This document shows, piece by piece, positions 22,632 through 35,965 of a DNA stretch of 64,000 nucleotides (positions are counted from its first letter, which is position 1; every line of letters begins with the position of its first letter). The stretch comes from Dendrobium chrysotoxum (taxonomy: Eukaryota; Streptophyta; Magnoliopsida; Asparagales; Orchidaceae), in assembly GCA_019925795.1 (NCBI GenBank), contig CM034313.1:84909663-84973662 (forward strand), in the 5' to 3' direction. The notes below the pieces were generated by a model that was not told where the DNA came from, searched no databases, and worked only from the letters and a program-made list of their open reading frames with translations. A program made the translations under genes and the position numbers.

Positions 22632-23599
22632 AGGAAGTTTTACTTTTTGGGCACAGTAATCTGAGAACTTAAGTGGGTAAGGTAGTTGTCTCATTTAATT
22701 GGTGTAGCAGCATTTCTGGGTTTTTTTCTTTTCTTTTCTGTGCACCTGTACTATAAATGTGTAGGTATCATTTGACATTACATTTGCTCTTTTTGTTCAA
22801 AAACATTTAGATTTTTCAGGAGATTTTTTTTTTGTCTCCCTTCTCATTTTAGTATTTTAATGCTTCCTTTTTCTATGTCCCTCAACTCTAAATTTAGAAC
22901 TTCCATTGACATGGACCTATAGAATGTTATAACATGTGAATGAAGCTCAGCACTAGCTTAGTTCGTCATCTTTTTTCTTCAACTTGTATTGCTTTATTAG
23001 TTGTTTTACTCCATATGCACCTCATTTACATGATCCACACTTATTCTTATTAAGATATTTTTTTGTTTGATAGAAAAATTGTGCTTAAACTCTTGTTCAA
23101 TAGGCAGAGATGTAGACTAAGGAAAAATTTGCACAGAAGCCTTCATAACCACTAGGCTAATTAGAATCAGGCCTTTGTAAATCTTACAGAAGTTTTTTAT
23201 GCAAATATGATTGTTTTTTTATCGCATCTTTGCTAATGCGCTTCCTTATCCACTGTAGAGGTTCACTTCTAATCTACAGATAGAATTTGGGGACTTCAAA
23301 AAACTTTATTATTCATACTTCCAGCTAAAAAGTTGTGAATCCATCTTATAAAGACTTAAACACCTTTTGTTATGTGCTATCTCTGTGAATGATAGCAATC
23401 AAAAATTGAAATGCTGTAATGTTTCTGACCTTGAAGCTGTAATCTGCCATGTCAGAAGGATTAGATGAACAAGAAGATTAAATTACTCATTGGGAAGATA
23501 GGATTCATGCTTTCTTTCTTCACACTAGGTTTAGGGTTAGCAAGAAGATAGGATTCATTGCTATGTGCTTAACGACCGCAGCTCTCATGTAGCAGTTTG
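22632..23599. other. 3' flank of the F-box/kelch gene
   Basis: T-rich 3' untranslated region then intergenic DNA. No other gene. A segment at about 23455-23560 (AGAAGATTAAATT, AAGATAGGATTCA) recurs in diverged form at 36125-36195, next to related copia LTR sequence. Confidence 0.45.
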
Positions 23600-23852
23600 T
23601 ACTCTCTACAAATAAATCTTTGCCGCACCTTTATAATAGCTCCATCATCACTATCGTTGGATACATGTAACACAATCATTATTTTGCATTTTGTATTCGT
23701 CTCTCTATATAAAAGTACAGCGCCATAGAACATCAGGTAAGTAACTTGATTGTGAGAAATACAATTCATCACGTACATCTCTTTTATGTCCTTGCTTTAT
23801 TGCTTCTCCATTATTCCTATACATACATTGTGAAAATTTTTGGCGGTCTTTG
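23600..23852 (+). repeat. Partial 5' LTR of a second copia element
   Basis: The run CACCTTTATAATAGC...ATCACTATCGTTGGAT...TAGAACATCAGGTAAGTAA matches 25690-25825 and 38110-38240, and the end is followed by a PBS. The left part present in the other copies is missing. Confidence 0.65.
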
Positions 23853-23865
23853 TGGTATTAGAGAC
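23853..23865 (+). other. Primer-binding site, initiator tRNA-Met type
   Basis: TGGTATTAGAGAC after the LTR; close to the copia consensus TGGTATCAGAGC. Confidence 0.75.
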
Positions 23866-23993
23866 TACTAGCTTAACAAGTCCTCTTTCAAACCCATGGA
23901 TCAGCTATACTTATTAACATACATCTGATAAACCAAACCTTCCCTCTGTGTCAACATGTTAAAGTCCTCACCCCTTCCACACTCGATTTTCTA

Positions 23994-24248
23994 ATGAAGA
24001 ACGTCAAGATCATCGCTAATACACCTCATTCTGGTGACAACTATCAGATTTGGAGAGCACAAATACTCATGTTCTTCAAAGTCAATGGGCTCAAGCAAGT
24101 CAAGATCGCTAATACACCTCATTCTAGTGACAACTACCAGATTTGGAGAGCACAAACACTCATGCTCTTCAAAGTCAATGGGCTCAAGCAAGTCCTTGAC
24201 GGCTCCTCACTCTACCCATCAAACCTCCTATCATATGACACCAACTAG
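23994..24248 (+). pseudogene. Copia gag N-terminus with an in-frame 31-codon duplication
   Basis: DNYQIWRAQ...VNGLKQVLDGS is the N-terminal block of copia gag. The segment 24012-24104 is repeated at 24105-24193 with a few substitutions; the 93-bp period keeps the frame. The frame ends after YDTN at 24248. Downstream gag continues only as fragments. Confidence 0.8.
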
Positions 24249-24297
24249 ATAGTCCCAAATCCTGATTATAACACCTAGCAACTCATCAACTATAATC

Positions 24298-25535
24298 TTG
24301 ATGCAACTATGTACTCGACAAGCTCCAACCCCATTCTTCCGTATGTTTACAATCTTGACTCTACCTTCAAAAGTTGGAAAACTTTTGAAAAATGTCTACA
24401 ATCTTCCAATTTTTCGAGGGTTATCCCACTCAAAAAATAAGCTACATCTTTTCTTAATGAAAAATCAAACCATGGTGCAATATCAGTCAACAATCAAGAC
24501 TTTTGTAGATAACATAGTAGCAACTAGTTTTATCATAGACAATGGAGACACCTTAAAATATATCAATTGATCCCTAAATCTCAACTAAATACCTTTTTTT
24601 TTCACTTAACCTACTCTCAAGTGCTTATTGCATTAGGTCATCAACCATCATCTGAGTGGATTCTAGATTTTGAGGTGTCCTCCCACCTTATTTTGAATCT
24701 TGATCACCTACATCAATATTCACCTTACCAAGGCTTTAAACTAGTCATTATGGGTGATAATAGCTTGATACCCATCTCTTAAATTGGCAACGATATCCTA
24801 CCTACACGTAATGTTAAGCTCTTTTCACATATTTTTCATGTTCCAAAACTATCGCTTAACCTATTAACAGTTCACAAACTAGCAATTGACAATACTTTCT
24901 CTATTTCTTTCATGCGATTGGTTTTGTATTCAAGATTTGATGGCCAATCAAACAATGCTTCATCATAAAGGTTTCTGCTTGATTTATCTCCATATGAACA
25001 ATCCATCCATACTGTAAGCAAACTCTATCACCAACTATCTCTGGCGTCATCGTCATGGTCATCCTCAAACCTTAGTGCTTTCAATTCTCTCCAAATAATA
25101 CAATCCTCTTCGCTACCTTCTACTCTACTTTCTGCAATAAATGTAAATTTTGTAAAGTCGCAAATTACCATTTGCTACTAGCTCTTATACTTCTCACCAT
25201 TAGAATTAATTCACTCTGATATATGAGTTCCATCCCCATTTATCTCATTCAAGCATGTAAATATTATGCCTCCTTTATAGATGATTACTTTCATTTTTGT
25301 TTGACTTAGCCCATGCTAACAAAATAAAAAACAATATAAAAAAAAATACTATCAACTCATCTTCATAAATTAATTCATTACTCACATCAAATGAGATCAT
25401 ATCGATGATGATGGCGAACAAAATGAAACATCAATAACACTCTTCGTGATCACGTACTTGCTCATGGTAATAATACATTAGTTCAACTACTCTTGTACCC
25501 CTAAACAAAATGGAGTTGCTGAGCATAAACAATGT
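24298..25535 (+). pseudogene. Copia gag, protease and integrase fragments
   Basis: In order: gag-like 24298-24570; a protease-region block with WILDFEVSSHL at 24658-24690, where the family has the catalytic DSGASSH; FHVPKLSLNLLTVHKLA (about 24830-24880); LWRHRHGHPQT (about 25040); PLELIHSDIW (about 25200); and CTPKQNGVAEHK (about 25490-25525). Frequent frame changes and the lost Asp-Ser-Gly triad show inactivity. RT and RNase H are absent: integrase runs directly into LTR sequence at about 25540, so most of pol is deleted. Confidence 0.8.
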
Positions 25536-25539
25536 CCCC

Positions 25540-25825
25540 TACAGGATTCTGACTTTGATATCGAGTTCTCTCAATCATATTAATGATAAAGATCGAACAT
25601 AATTTCAAAACTCTTAACAATCCCTCGAGTCTCTGATTTGGTCTTATAACTAAGTCTGAATCATGAAAACACCCAATTTTAGTTCAAGTTAAATCTCTGC
25701 CACACCTTTATAACAACTTATACTCTATCACCATTGTTGGATTGCTGCTGCATAATCATTACCTTATATTTTTCAACCATCTCTCAATATCAAATATAGA
25801 ATTGTAGAATATCAGGTATGTAAAT
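25540..25825 (+). repeat. Copia 3' LTR, left part, interrupted by an Ogre-like insertion
   Basis: GACTTTGATATCGAGTTCTC through TAGAATATCAGG matches 37944-38230 along its length and the 5' LTR in its second half. It is cut at 25826 and resumes at 36017. Confidence 0.7.
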
Positions 25826-25995
25826 TGTGGGCTCCGAAAATTCGGCCCCGGCCTCCCCTGTTGCTTTTCAGGGGAGTTTTAACGGAATTAAGTTTCAGGG
25901 TAAATTTTGGGAAGGTAGATGAGTTTGTAGATAAGACACTACCCAGAGATTTTGCCCTCATTTTGCGAGTACTTTATGATCTGAGTTTTGGTTTC

Positions 25996-26017
25996 CTATA
26001 AGTGCAAGCCCCTATAG
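25996..26017 (-). other. Conserved LTR hairpin, left-edge copy
   Basis: Stem CTATAAG/CCTATAG with loop TGCAAGCC, then TTAATTAC. The one non-pair on the plus strand (A.C) becomes a U.G wobble in element-sense RNA. Confidence 0.65.
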
Positions 26018-26569
26018 TTAATTACCCCTCCTCATCACGAGAGAGAACTTTTGATTAAGGCTAGTCGTCAATCAAATACGTAGAGATACGTGTTATTTGG
26101 TATATAGTAGCAGCATGTGTTTGATATTGGAAGAATTGATATTTAAAATTAAAAATATCACCATCTTGTATTTAAAACGGATGGTGGGGGAATGGATGAT
26201 GGACTCGATCAAGATCCCATGGTTCCGTCGTCCCGGGCCATCATGGTCCCTAGTCTGCTTAGTCAGAGGAGGTAGTCGACCCAACCTGATAGAAGGATTC
26301 TTATCGACAGCCATGGGTTGTTTCGTCCAAGGGTACCTTGTAGACCTGGGGGGAGTAATTGCCTAAGGGGACAAATTTGAATCCACCTTAGCTGACAGAG
26401 GGCTTTGTACCCTATCGGTTATATCCTATCGATTCATATCTCAATGATTTGATGCCACTAAAGAACGTATCTTGATCCTTAACCAGTTGAGGAGACTTTA
26501 ATCCGAGTCACTTGAGTTCATTAAATTGAGCGAGCTAAGATTTGATAACTCTTCGTCCTCTGGTTGCTG

Positions 26570-27060
26570 AAATGAGGGTTCCTCTACTGCGGCATTTCTT
26601 ATGGCGTGTTGAGTAGACGGAGTTGCCAGCGATCCGGCCATATTTGGGCGTGTTGGATCCGACCTTTTACACCCATCTAGGCTTCAGACTCGAGCTATGA
26701 GAAATGTGCTTCCCAATGTTGATTTTACTGAAATTAATAGATTTGGAGTCATCTTTTGTGGTTGAAGATTTGGAGCCTATAGACATTCTCTAGTTGCTCG
26801 TGACTCATCCTTCCCACTAGAATTTTAATTCTTTGATCAATCAGAAAAATTTGGTAGATTACGATCACTTGAACTTATCGAGTCGAATAAGCTTTCGTAC
26901 TTCCTATAGTCCCTACTGACGGGTTGACGAATTGGGGGTTCTGCTACTACGGCCTTTCTTATGACGTGTTGAGTAGACAGAGCCGCCAGTGATCCGGCCA
27001 TATTTGGGCTTGTTGGATCCGACCTCTTACACCCACTCGACCTTTAAGCTTCAGGCTATT
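26570..27060. repeat. Direct repeat with 360-bp period, two copies of a conserved block
   Basis: A block of roughly 110 bp (GTGTTGAGTAGAC, GATCCGGCCATATTTGGG, TTGGATCCGACC, TTACACCCA) occurs at about 26585-26690 and 26945-27050. Probably part of the 3' non-coding region of the old element. Confidence 0.7.
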
Positions 27061-27079
27061 GATCTTTAGAAAAGATTGA

Positions 27080-28120
27080 ATTTACATTGCCTATGTTAAA
27101 TCACAAAATGTGTTGTAGGAAAACATAGGACAACGACAATTAGAGTTGAGAGATTCAAGAATTTGAAAATTCGGCACCATATCCCCTTATTTTTGAAACT
27201 TAAGATGTTGAATTCACATTCAACGTACATGTTTACAAATTTTGGGGGAGATTTTAAGAAATAGGCTTGACTCTTTCATCCCAACGAATGTTTTGGGAAT
27301 GAAATATCAAAGACCGACTTTGCCCGAAGAATCAAACTTTTGATTCGAGTCTAAAGAGGATATCTATACCATATCACATATACTGGATTATAAGAATTAT
27401 AATCCCATATATAATGATAAGATATAGATATCGGTTAAGATTTGAGAAGGATTGAACCTTGAATTTGAACTTGAAAGAGGTTGAATTCGCATCGCATATG
27501 TTATGCTACAAAAGAGTGTTGTAGAAAAACATATGACAATGACGGCTAGATTTTGAAAGATGTTAGATAGATTTGAAAATTCGAAATCCGGCAGAATCTC
27601 TCCTTATTTTTGAAACTCAACATGTTGAATTTGGTTTCAGCATAAAGGTTTACAATTTTAAGGGGTAGATTCTAAGGAATTGACTTAACTCTTTCATTCT
27701 GATGAGCGATTCAGAAATGAAATGTCTAAGATCGGATTTCTTGAAAGGATTAATCTTTTGAATTGAACTTGAAAAGGACATCTATATTCAATCACATATA
27801 TTGAATTATAAGGGTTATAATCCGATGTATATAGTGATAAAATATAGAGATCGAATAGAGTTTGAAAGAGATTGAACTTCGTTAAGGAATTTGAAAGTTT
27901 GATTTTAAGATTGAAGGACCTTCTATTAGTCATGAAACTTAGCACGCTATCGATTGATTTGAGCATGCAGGTTTCTGACATTTATAAAAGGATTTGAAAA
28001 AAATTTGGCTCGACTCTTTCGCTCTACCAACGAACTTGGAGGCAAAATATCGAAGCCCAATTTTGAAAGATGTTTCCTCACTCACCTCTCTTTTAACATG
28101 TCTTAATTGATGTTGGCCAC
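27080..28120. repeat. Three diverged tandem units of about 320-420 bp
   Basis: Recurrent landmarks are CTCTTTC followed by a variable segment and AATATC/AATGTC (about 27270, 27690 and 28014), a block with CATATA and GATTATAAG, and TTGAAAATTCG. The units are strongly diverged. No coding signal. Confidence 0.55.
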
Positions 28121-28227
28121 ACTCACCCAAGGAAGAAATGGGCAGAGGGACCAACAGAAAGAAGGGTAGTCAAAACTACTGATGCAACAAAATTTATACT
28201 GCTATTAAAGATGGAGAGAAAGATTTA

Positions 28228-28245
28228 TCCCTAGCAGAGTCGTCA
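28228..28245 (-). other. Primer-binding site of the old Ogre-like element
   Basis: Minus-strand TGACGACTCTGCTAGGGA, close to the TGGCGACTC-type PBS known from Tat/Ogre elements, with G to A at the third base. It lies next to the LTR start at 28252. Confidence 0.65.
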
Positions 28246-28703
28246 TTTTTTTGTTTGATTAAAAAAAGATATTTGAAAAAGTTGATTATCTTTGGGAGAA
28301 TTTAATTTTATAGAATTTTAGTTTTGCAATCGAACATTCCATTATGAATGATATATCACCTCGAAATGTGAACATATTATTCTCTAATGAGTTCAAATTA
28401 TAAAACCTTTGAATTTATCCTAATCATTATAGTCAACCCAAGGAAAGACAACATACGATTCCAAAGGATCAAAATGGTGTTTGATCGAATATTTGACTAT
28501 AATGATCAGGATAAGAGATCATTAATTTCATAATCAATATCATGATGATAGAATAATATATCCCCCCAGAGAAAGAAGATATTGCCTATTATCAATCATT
28601 TAAATATAATGATAATGATCATCTAATTTGATTTTTCCAAAAATAATTGGTTGAAGTTTTGAAAAACTTAATTTTGAAAATTTGATATGGGTTTCTAAAT
28701 CTC

Positions 28704-28725
28704 CTACGAGTGCAAGCCCTCATAG
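28704..28725 (-). other. Conserved LTR hairpin, old long-LTR copy
   Basis: Stem CTACGAG/CTCATAG with loop TGCAAGCC. The single C.A non-pair becomes G.U in element-sense RNA, so all seven positions can pair. Confidence 0.68.
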
Positions 28726-31700
28726 TTAATTACATCGTAAGAAAATCGAAATTTTCTACAAGTACTCTTGATTAAAATAGTGATAAAAACTTTATTTAGA
28801 ATTTAAAGTTTGATGTTAAAGGAGGTAAGAATTGGAATTTTCAAATGAGATTGGATCAAAGTTGAACACTTATTTCTGGAGGTCAAAGGAGAAAAGGTAG
28901 GAGGTGTTTGAGATTTTGAAACAGTTCAGAAACACCCCAGCCTATTCTAAGTGTTGGGCTTGAATTTGATTGAAAGGGATTTAAGTTCAAGTTGTCAATT
29001 TTATTAGAATGTGGGAATTAGATTACCAAAGGTTAAGGTCTAAAATAGATATTGAAAACCAGTGACCCGAACCTAGCTAATGTAATGCAGGATTTGGACT
29101 TACCCCGGCCTGGATTGGAGAGCCAGCTAAACCACTTAGACGCTTCAAAACCATATGTCCGGTCTCTTATGTAAAAGTGGTAGGGATGTTGTATTAAGTT
29201 AAGTTTAAGAAAAGTGGGGCCGACATCTAGAGCAGATTCTTAATTGTCCCATTGACTTATGTTGGGTGAAATGAAACTTAAATAAAATATGCATTAAGTT
29301 TTAGACTCCATTTAATTTGTAACTAATGCAATGCATACTAGTAGATTCGATTAAATGCTTAAATCAAATATGAAGCAATTTTTTTAAAAAGGCTTAAAAA
29401 TATATTTTATCATAGATTGCACAGATTCCCCTTGACAGATCTGCACTCTCATAGGTCAGGTGGTCTGTCAAAACCCGCAGGCAGGGAGGTGCCTAACGAA
29501 GGAAAGAAAATGAACATGCTATGAGAACTCTCGGTGGTTCTGGGCTTACTTTTTAAAATGTTAGATTTATATGTGAGCTTAAAAATTTTAATTTTGTTTA
29601 AATAAAAGAATTTTAACGTTCCCTCACAAGCCTCCGATCAATTTCCAAGTTAAATCAAAGATCGATATGCAAGAAGTGTTAAAAAACTACTAAAAGTATG
29701 CAAATTTTAATCACAATCAATACATCAATTAATCATTAATCAAATCAATTAAATTAAAATTCAAATTGAAAGTTCATGTGGCAAGTGCCACTTAATTGTA
29801 CAACCCAGAGTCTGCAGGAAAAGTAAAGTGGCCGGGTACCACTGACAATAACTCGGATTCTACTCCTAAGACTTAAGTGACTTTGAGAATTGAGATTCTT
29901 CTCGGTCTCCACTTCTTTGTCCTTCTGCGGGCTCCTTGGATCCATTTGGTTCGGATATCCAAATGAAAAGAAACTTCACATTGAAATGGATGTTATCTTT
30001 TTTCTTTGGATATTTTGAAATTCATTCAAATTTGAATCTCCAAATGAAGAGGGACTCTCCCTTAAGAGATATCCCTTTCTCTTTGGATTCCATATTGAAT
30101 GTTCAATCTCATCTCAAAGCACTTTTACAACTCAAAAGTATCTCAAATTACATTTAATGAAAGAGAAAATTCTATACTCAAAACACCTGTAGGGTTATCC
30201 TAAGCAGTTGTAATTAAAACATTCCAAACAGTTGATATTTGAAATTAAAAATACTCAGATCACAGTCATGCTTGACCATACTCTTTTAATTTAAAGGGGG
30301 ACTTAGTAAATTTCTGAAGCATCTGCAGAAAACAACGTCAATTCTAAAGCTTAATTTATATTTGCCCCCTTTAATTTTTATGTCTTGTATGAGCATGGCC
30401 AACTACATAAGATTGTATTAGCATTAATTGTCCATAACCTAGAGGTAGATCTAATGTACAATCAATTACATCATAGAGTACATAAATTAAATAAATAAAC
30501 AAATCAATCAATTCTACTACTAGCAACCAGCATGTTAGTGAAAGTTTGAAAAATTCGGCACACAATAACAGGAAAGTAAAACACCGTCCTAGTCTAAGAC
30601 TAGAGTTGGTTGTCCTAGCAAACCATCTAAAGTGTGTGAGATAGGCTGTGTGGCTTGGATATATCCTATATATAACAGTTAATTAAAGTTGTTTGAAGTT
30701 CTGGTTGGTTGAGAGGTTTAAAGGAGATTTTAATTAAAGTTCAAATATTAATGATTTGAAATTAATTTTAAAATGTATTATTTTAAGGTTAAATGATTAC
30801 CACCTTTGTTGTTCACCAAGGCCGTGAAGTTTATTTCATTTTTTTGGGGCTAACTTAATAGCCTCATAGGCCTAGGTTACCCAGTGATAATCGATATAAT
30901 TAAGTGGGTTTAATTGATTAAGTTTTGAAAGTTATTGAATTTAAATTAAGTTTAATTAGTTACTAATTTTGAAGGTTTAAATTAATTTATGTTTGCTATC
31001 AACCAATTCGTTGCGTTGTGCCACTAGGCTCGAGGAATAAAGCTTCATTAGGACACATAGTCCCGCAGCCCAGAGTAGTCCAGCCTAAAAACTTGGTTGA
31101 TATAATTAGATTAAGGATTTTAAGTTTGATTGGATCATTAATAATCAATTAATTTAAAATTTTAACACTCCATTGAATTCATTCGTGGTGTTGTGCTACA
31201 AGGCTCGAGGAACCAGATCTCCTTAGGACACGTAGCCCACAGCCCGGAGTAGTCCATCCTAAAAACTTCATTTTTAGAGTGATTGTTATGTATTAAGGGA
31301 TTGGTTGAGTGATTTAGACATTGTTTTAATATTTTTTAAAATTTAAAATTAACTATCAAATTTTAAAATTTTCTGAATTATTTTAATCATTTAATTAAGG
31401 GGTCAAAAGTTGACTTTTAGATTTAATTAGATTTCTGGAGTTTTGATATTTTTGTTAAATATTTGACCTTTTAATGAGTAATTAGGCTTTGAGTTTGCTG
31501 AATTTGGAGTTTTTCCTGAAAAGTTATGAATTTTTGATGTTTTGACTTGATTTTGACTTAAGTTTGACCAAATAGTTGACTTTTTTATTTTGACGGATCT
31601 CTATAATTTTGATATTTTTAATAAATATTATATTTTAATTTGAGTTCAATACCTTTGAGTTTGCTCAATTTGAAATTTTCTAGAATTAGTTATGATTTTT

Positions 31701-34089
31701 CAAAGTTTGATTATTTACAACTCCTTGAAATCAACTCCAAAGGTCAGGAATGACCTAAGGAGAGATTCCCAAGTGTTTGGAAATTTTCTGGAATTTTTAA
31801 TTATTTTTAATTAATTAAATTAATTAAATATTAATTTTCACTTAAAATTAAATTACGCTTGAATATGATGTCAAATCAAAAGGCTTTTATTTTTTTTAAG
31901 TTGGAAATTGAAATTTGGTCAGTTTAAGGTATTATTTGTATTTTTTAGATTTAAATTTGATTTATTAGAAGTTTTATAAGTTTTTAAAGCTAATTAAAGG
32001 TTTAATCTTAAGTAAATCAATTAAGGGGCTTAATTACTTTTCAAATCAGTGAGAAAATTTCTTAAGGCTTAAAGTATCACCAAGTTCAAGTAGTTCGGGT
32101 TTCAAGTTTATTGGACATGCATTTTAATTTCTAGAATTAATCAAAGTTTTTTAGAGAAGTCCTTAATTTTTATTCTTAAATGGCACTAGATTAAATAGGT
32201 TTGAAATTGAGGTTTTACTAACCCTTTGGACACTATTTACAATCACATCACATCAATCATGAGCAAAGTAAAGTGGCCTAATGCTTTATGGAAAAATTGT
32301 ATCAAATTTTTAAGGTTATAGGTCACATAGTGACCTATGAACTTATAAATTTAAATACAAGGAAATATTTTCATTGAATTGGATTGAAATCATTAGAAAA
32401 TGAAAGAGACATTTTCAATGATTTCTCCATTCAACTTTCAAACTATAATCATACTCATTTTGAGAATAATATACAATGAAACATACACTATCAATGCTAA
32501 TTTATTCTTAAACTAAACATGATCTGATCTTAACTATATTTTTAATGAAAAGTGCTCACCACACTGAATCCATAGAGCTCTAATGTATGAAAATTGGATG
32601 AGAATTGAATTAGTTTTCAATTTTCAAAATTCTAGGTCAAACTTTAACCTAGATTTTTATAAATTCATTAACTAATAAGGATTGCACCAAATAGCTTTAA
32701 TAAAATTAGGGAAGATCAAGCATAGACCTTAGAATATCTCTGCCAAGTTTCAAATTAAAAAAGCTTGAATATTTTTATTTAAAAATAAAATAGGATTTTT
32801 GTATTTTTAAAATAATTAATAAAATATTAATCAAATTAATTTAATTTTATTTTTAAAATAAAGTAGATGAAAATACGAATAGAACAAGCCTAAGAACTTG
32901 AAATTTGGTTAAGAAATGAATTTCCTACAAATTTTTAAAAATCTGGCATTATTCTGAATTAATCTTAAGGATTTATTACACAGTCAGCCGGCGGCACTGA
33001 CTGTGCACACGCTTTCCATGCGGCAGGAGCGAGTTAAGCCACGTGGAAGGCGGAGGTCAGATGCGTGGCTCACTTAACCAGCGTGGCATGCTTCTGAGCC
33101 ATCGGATCTGGCAAAGCGCAGATCCAACGGTTAAGATCAAGCCCGCGGTTGATTTCGATCCAGAAGGATCGAACGGTGGATCTAGCTCCCGCGGTTTGAA
33201 CGGAAGGTTAGGATTTAGCCAAATGAAGATCTGACCCTCCTGCGGTTTCAAATGGTCGGATAAGATCTGCGGTTGATTGACTCACAGTTGTTGATTTATA
33301 ATGAATAGATCCAACGGCTGTGAGACCGTCTCCTTCCTCCATTCACCTGCAAACCCTAGATCCATTTTTGATCTCTTTCGCTTAAAATAGTGAATCAAAT
33401 GGATTTAAACTTTGAACAGAGATAAAATATGATCTGAGAGAGACCGAAGAAATGTTTTATAAGCATTTGATGCAATCCTTGAAAGCTTATTTAGATATTT
33501 AGGTAAACGCATAGGGTTAGAGATATACCTCAATACAATCAATGAATTCAAGTGTTTCAGGTATTGTTAAGCTTGTGGATTGTCCGCGTTCGATTCTCCA
33601 GAAGACTTTGAGCTTGGAGGAAGCTTCTACTGAGAATCCTAATGATTGGGTCGGTGATAGCTTCGTTCCTTCGTTCTCCTTACCGACGGCGGCTTTCAAA
33701 TGCCAGGAAATCAATGGGGGAAGACAGAGGAACACTGGAGATAGCAAAACGAAATGCTCAAGAGCTTTGGGAATGACTAGAATGAGAGATAGCTTTTCAA
33801 TGAGAGAGTTCCGTCCCTTTTGCCCTATTCCAGGTGTTGGAGCCAAAAGCGACAGTGGGGATCATTTAGGGAGGATGCTTGGATGCCCAAGAGTTGTCCC
33901 AGGCCGTTAGGACGCCAGGGAGAGTGCTGCTTCAGATGGAAAACGACCGTAGGTTGTTTTCACATAGGGAGGGGACCAAAAGCCGTTTGAGGTTGAGCCA
34001 ATGGTTCGGCTCGGTTGGGTTGGCTCCAAAGAAGGTTCTGGAATCCGTTTGAGAGGCTGGATGGGTTTGAATTCAGTTGGGTAAGCTAG

Positions 34090-34930
34090 ATTAGCCAAGT
34101 TGACCATTAGAGCTCACTTGAACTCTTGTTGACCTATGTTGACTAGTCAAAGGAGTCAAAGTCTGCTGAGGTGGCAGTAAGAGGAGCTTGAAGAGTTGCT
34201 TGAATGAAGAGAAGAGGGTTTGATTGCTAGGGATTTGAAATTTGAATAATTTAGAAAAGGTTTAAAGGTGATTTGACCAAGTTTTGAAAGGTTGACCTGG
34301 TCAAGTTGACTTGGATTTGATTGGCCAAGGTTTAAGGCAAGATTAGGCCATGGGTTTGAATTGATTTAAAGGGTATCTAGCTTGATAAAAGTTCAAGTGG
34401 ATGTATGGATTGATTTGACCAAGATATGTAAGTTTGACCAAGTCTAAAGTGTTGACTTGGTCAAACCTGCATTAAAGTAACTCATGCTAGGTTTGAATGG
34501 GTTTAAGATATATCATTGAGTGGTCTTTGAAGGTTTGAAAACTTTGCTTGAATTATACTTGAGTGTATGTAATGAATGGAGCTTATGTTGACTAGATTTG
34601 ACCATACATGGGTATGGTTGACCAAGTCAACTGATGACTAGGTTAGGGTGTCCAGTCAAGTTCAAATCACTAAGGGGAGTGATCATGAAAGTTTGATAGA
34701 GTTTTGAATGCAATTAAGGCTTGATTCAAAGTGTAAAAGCTTAAGGGTTGATCTGGTCAACCTAGGTTGACTTGGTCAATTAGGTTGACCTAGGGTCAGG
34801 GGTTGAGCTCAACATGTTTGAAATAATATTTTGAGTATGGATTGGTCATTTTTAGAGGTCTGAATAGTTATTTGGTTCAAAACACCTATTTGGGCCCTTA
34901 ATGGGTCATTGGGTCAACCTAGGTTGACCC
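34090..34930 (-). promoter_or_regulatory. W-box-dense region in the old LTR
   Basis: TTGACC/TTGACT or their complements occur roughly 25 times in about 840 bp, including the perfect palindrome GGGTCAACCTAGGTTGACCC (34911-34930) and GGTCAACCTAGGTTGAC (34755-34771). Same motif class as 44396-44883. Confidence 0.6.
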
Positions 34931-35439
34931 AGGGGCTGGGTCTGGGTTCAAAAAGTTTGGAATAATGTTTTGAGTCTATTGGAAGTGGTTAGGAGCTTTG
35001 GAGAAAGCTCTAAGATCAAAGTCCACTGGATGGCTGGTCTAGTGGCATAAACCATAAATATTTGAAGGTTTTACAGCCTTTGGATTTTAATTCAGTTTCT
35101 GGGGTTAGAGACCTTAGATTGAGCTCAAATTTGGAGGGTTACCTCTAGAGACATGCCCTATCAATTTGCAATTGATAGACTCTGAATCAGAGGTCATTTG
35201 ACTGGGGTTTGAAGTGTTTGAAAAATTTCTAGAGAAGGCTTTCAGGACAGGGCCTCTGAACTCTGGATTTTGATTTTAATTTCTGAATTTGAGTTGGATT
35301 TTGGGTTTGAATGATTGGAATTGAATTATCCAAGTCATTTATGTTCATTTGGTTGATCATAAGTGATTGGATAGGATTGAAGCTAGATTGGAGAATGATT
35401 TAAGGCTGGACTGAGGTTTGAACTGGAAACTAGATTTTG

Positions 35440-35965
35440 AAGTGGATTGAAGTCTGGATTTGTTTGAGGTTTGAATTGATTTGAGGTTTGGATTAGCTTG
35501 AGGTCAGGATTGATCTGGAGTCTGGATAAATCCTAGGGTATGGGTAGATCCTATGGTTTGGATAGACCTAGGGTTTAGATTGATCTAGGATCTAGATAGG
35601 TCCTAGGGATTGGATTGTTTTAAGGCCAGGATTGATTTAAGGTCAGGATTGATTTAAAATTTAGATAGGTCTTAAGGTCTGGATAAATCCTAAAGTTTGA
35701 TTTGACTCTGGGATTTAGGCTGGTATTGAGTTTGGATAAATCTGGGGTATAGATTGATCCTAGGGTCTAGACTAGATTCTAAGGCTGGAGTCTGGAAAAA
35801 TCCTAAAATCTAGATTTGATCATAGGACCTGGAGTCTAGGAGGATCCTAGAGTCTAGATTGGTCTAGAGGCTAGATTTATCTGGGTCAGGGTAGATCCTA
35901 GGGCCTGGGTAGATCCTATGGCCTGGATTGGTCTAGTGTCTAGGTGGATCCTAGGGCCTAGCCAG
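35440..35965. repeat. Degenerate short repeats (GATCCTAGG-type) at the LTR edge
   Basis: Imperfect units of about 20-40 bp built on CTGGATAAATCCTAGGGT and TAGATCCTAGG variants fill this stretch. No equivalent at this density was seen in the young LTR. Confidence 0.6.

Noticed and set aside
21857..22694. Minus-strand frames over the F-box/kelch exon
   Set aside because: Antisense shadows of an intact, family-matching coding exon.
33542..33910. Plus-strand 122-codon frame and its antisense partner
   Set aside because: Lies in the leader part of an old LTR; no domain, and the corresponding young LTR region shows no homologous frame.
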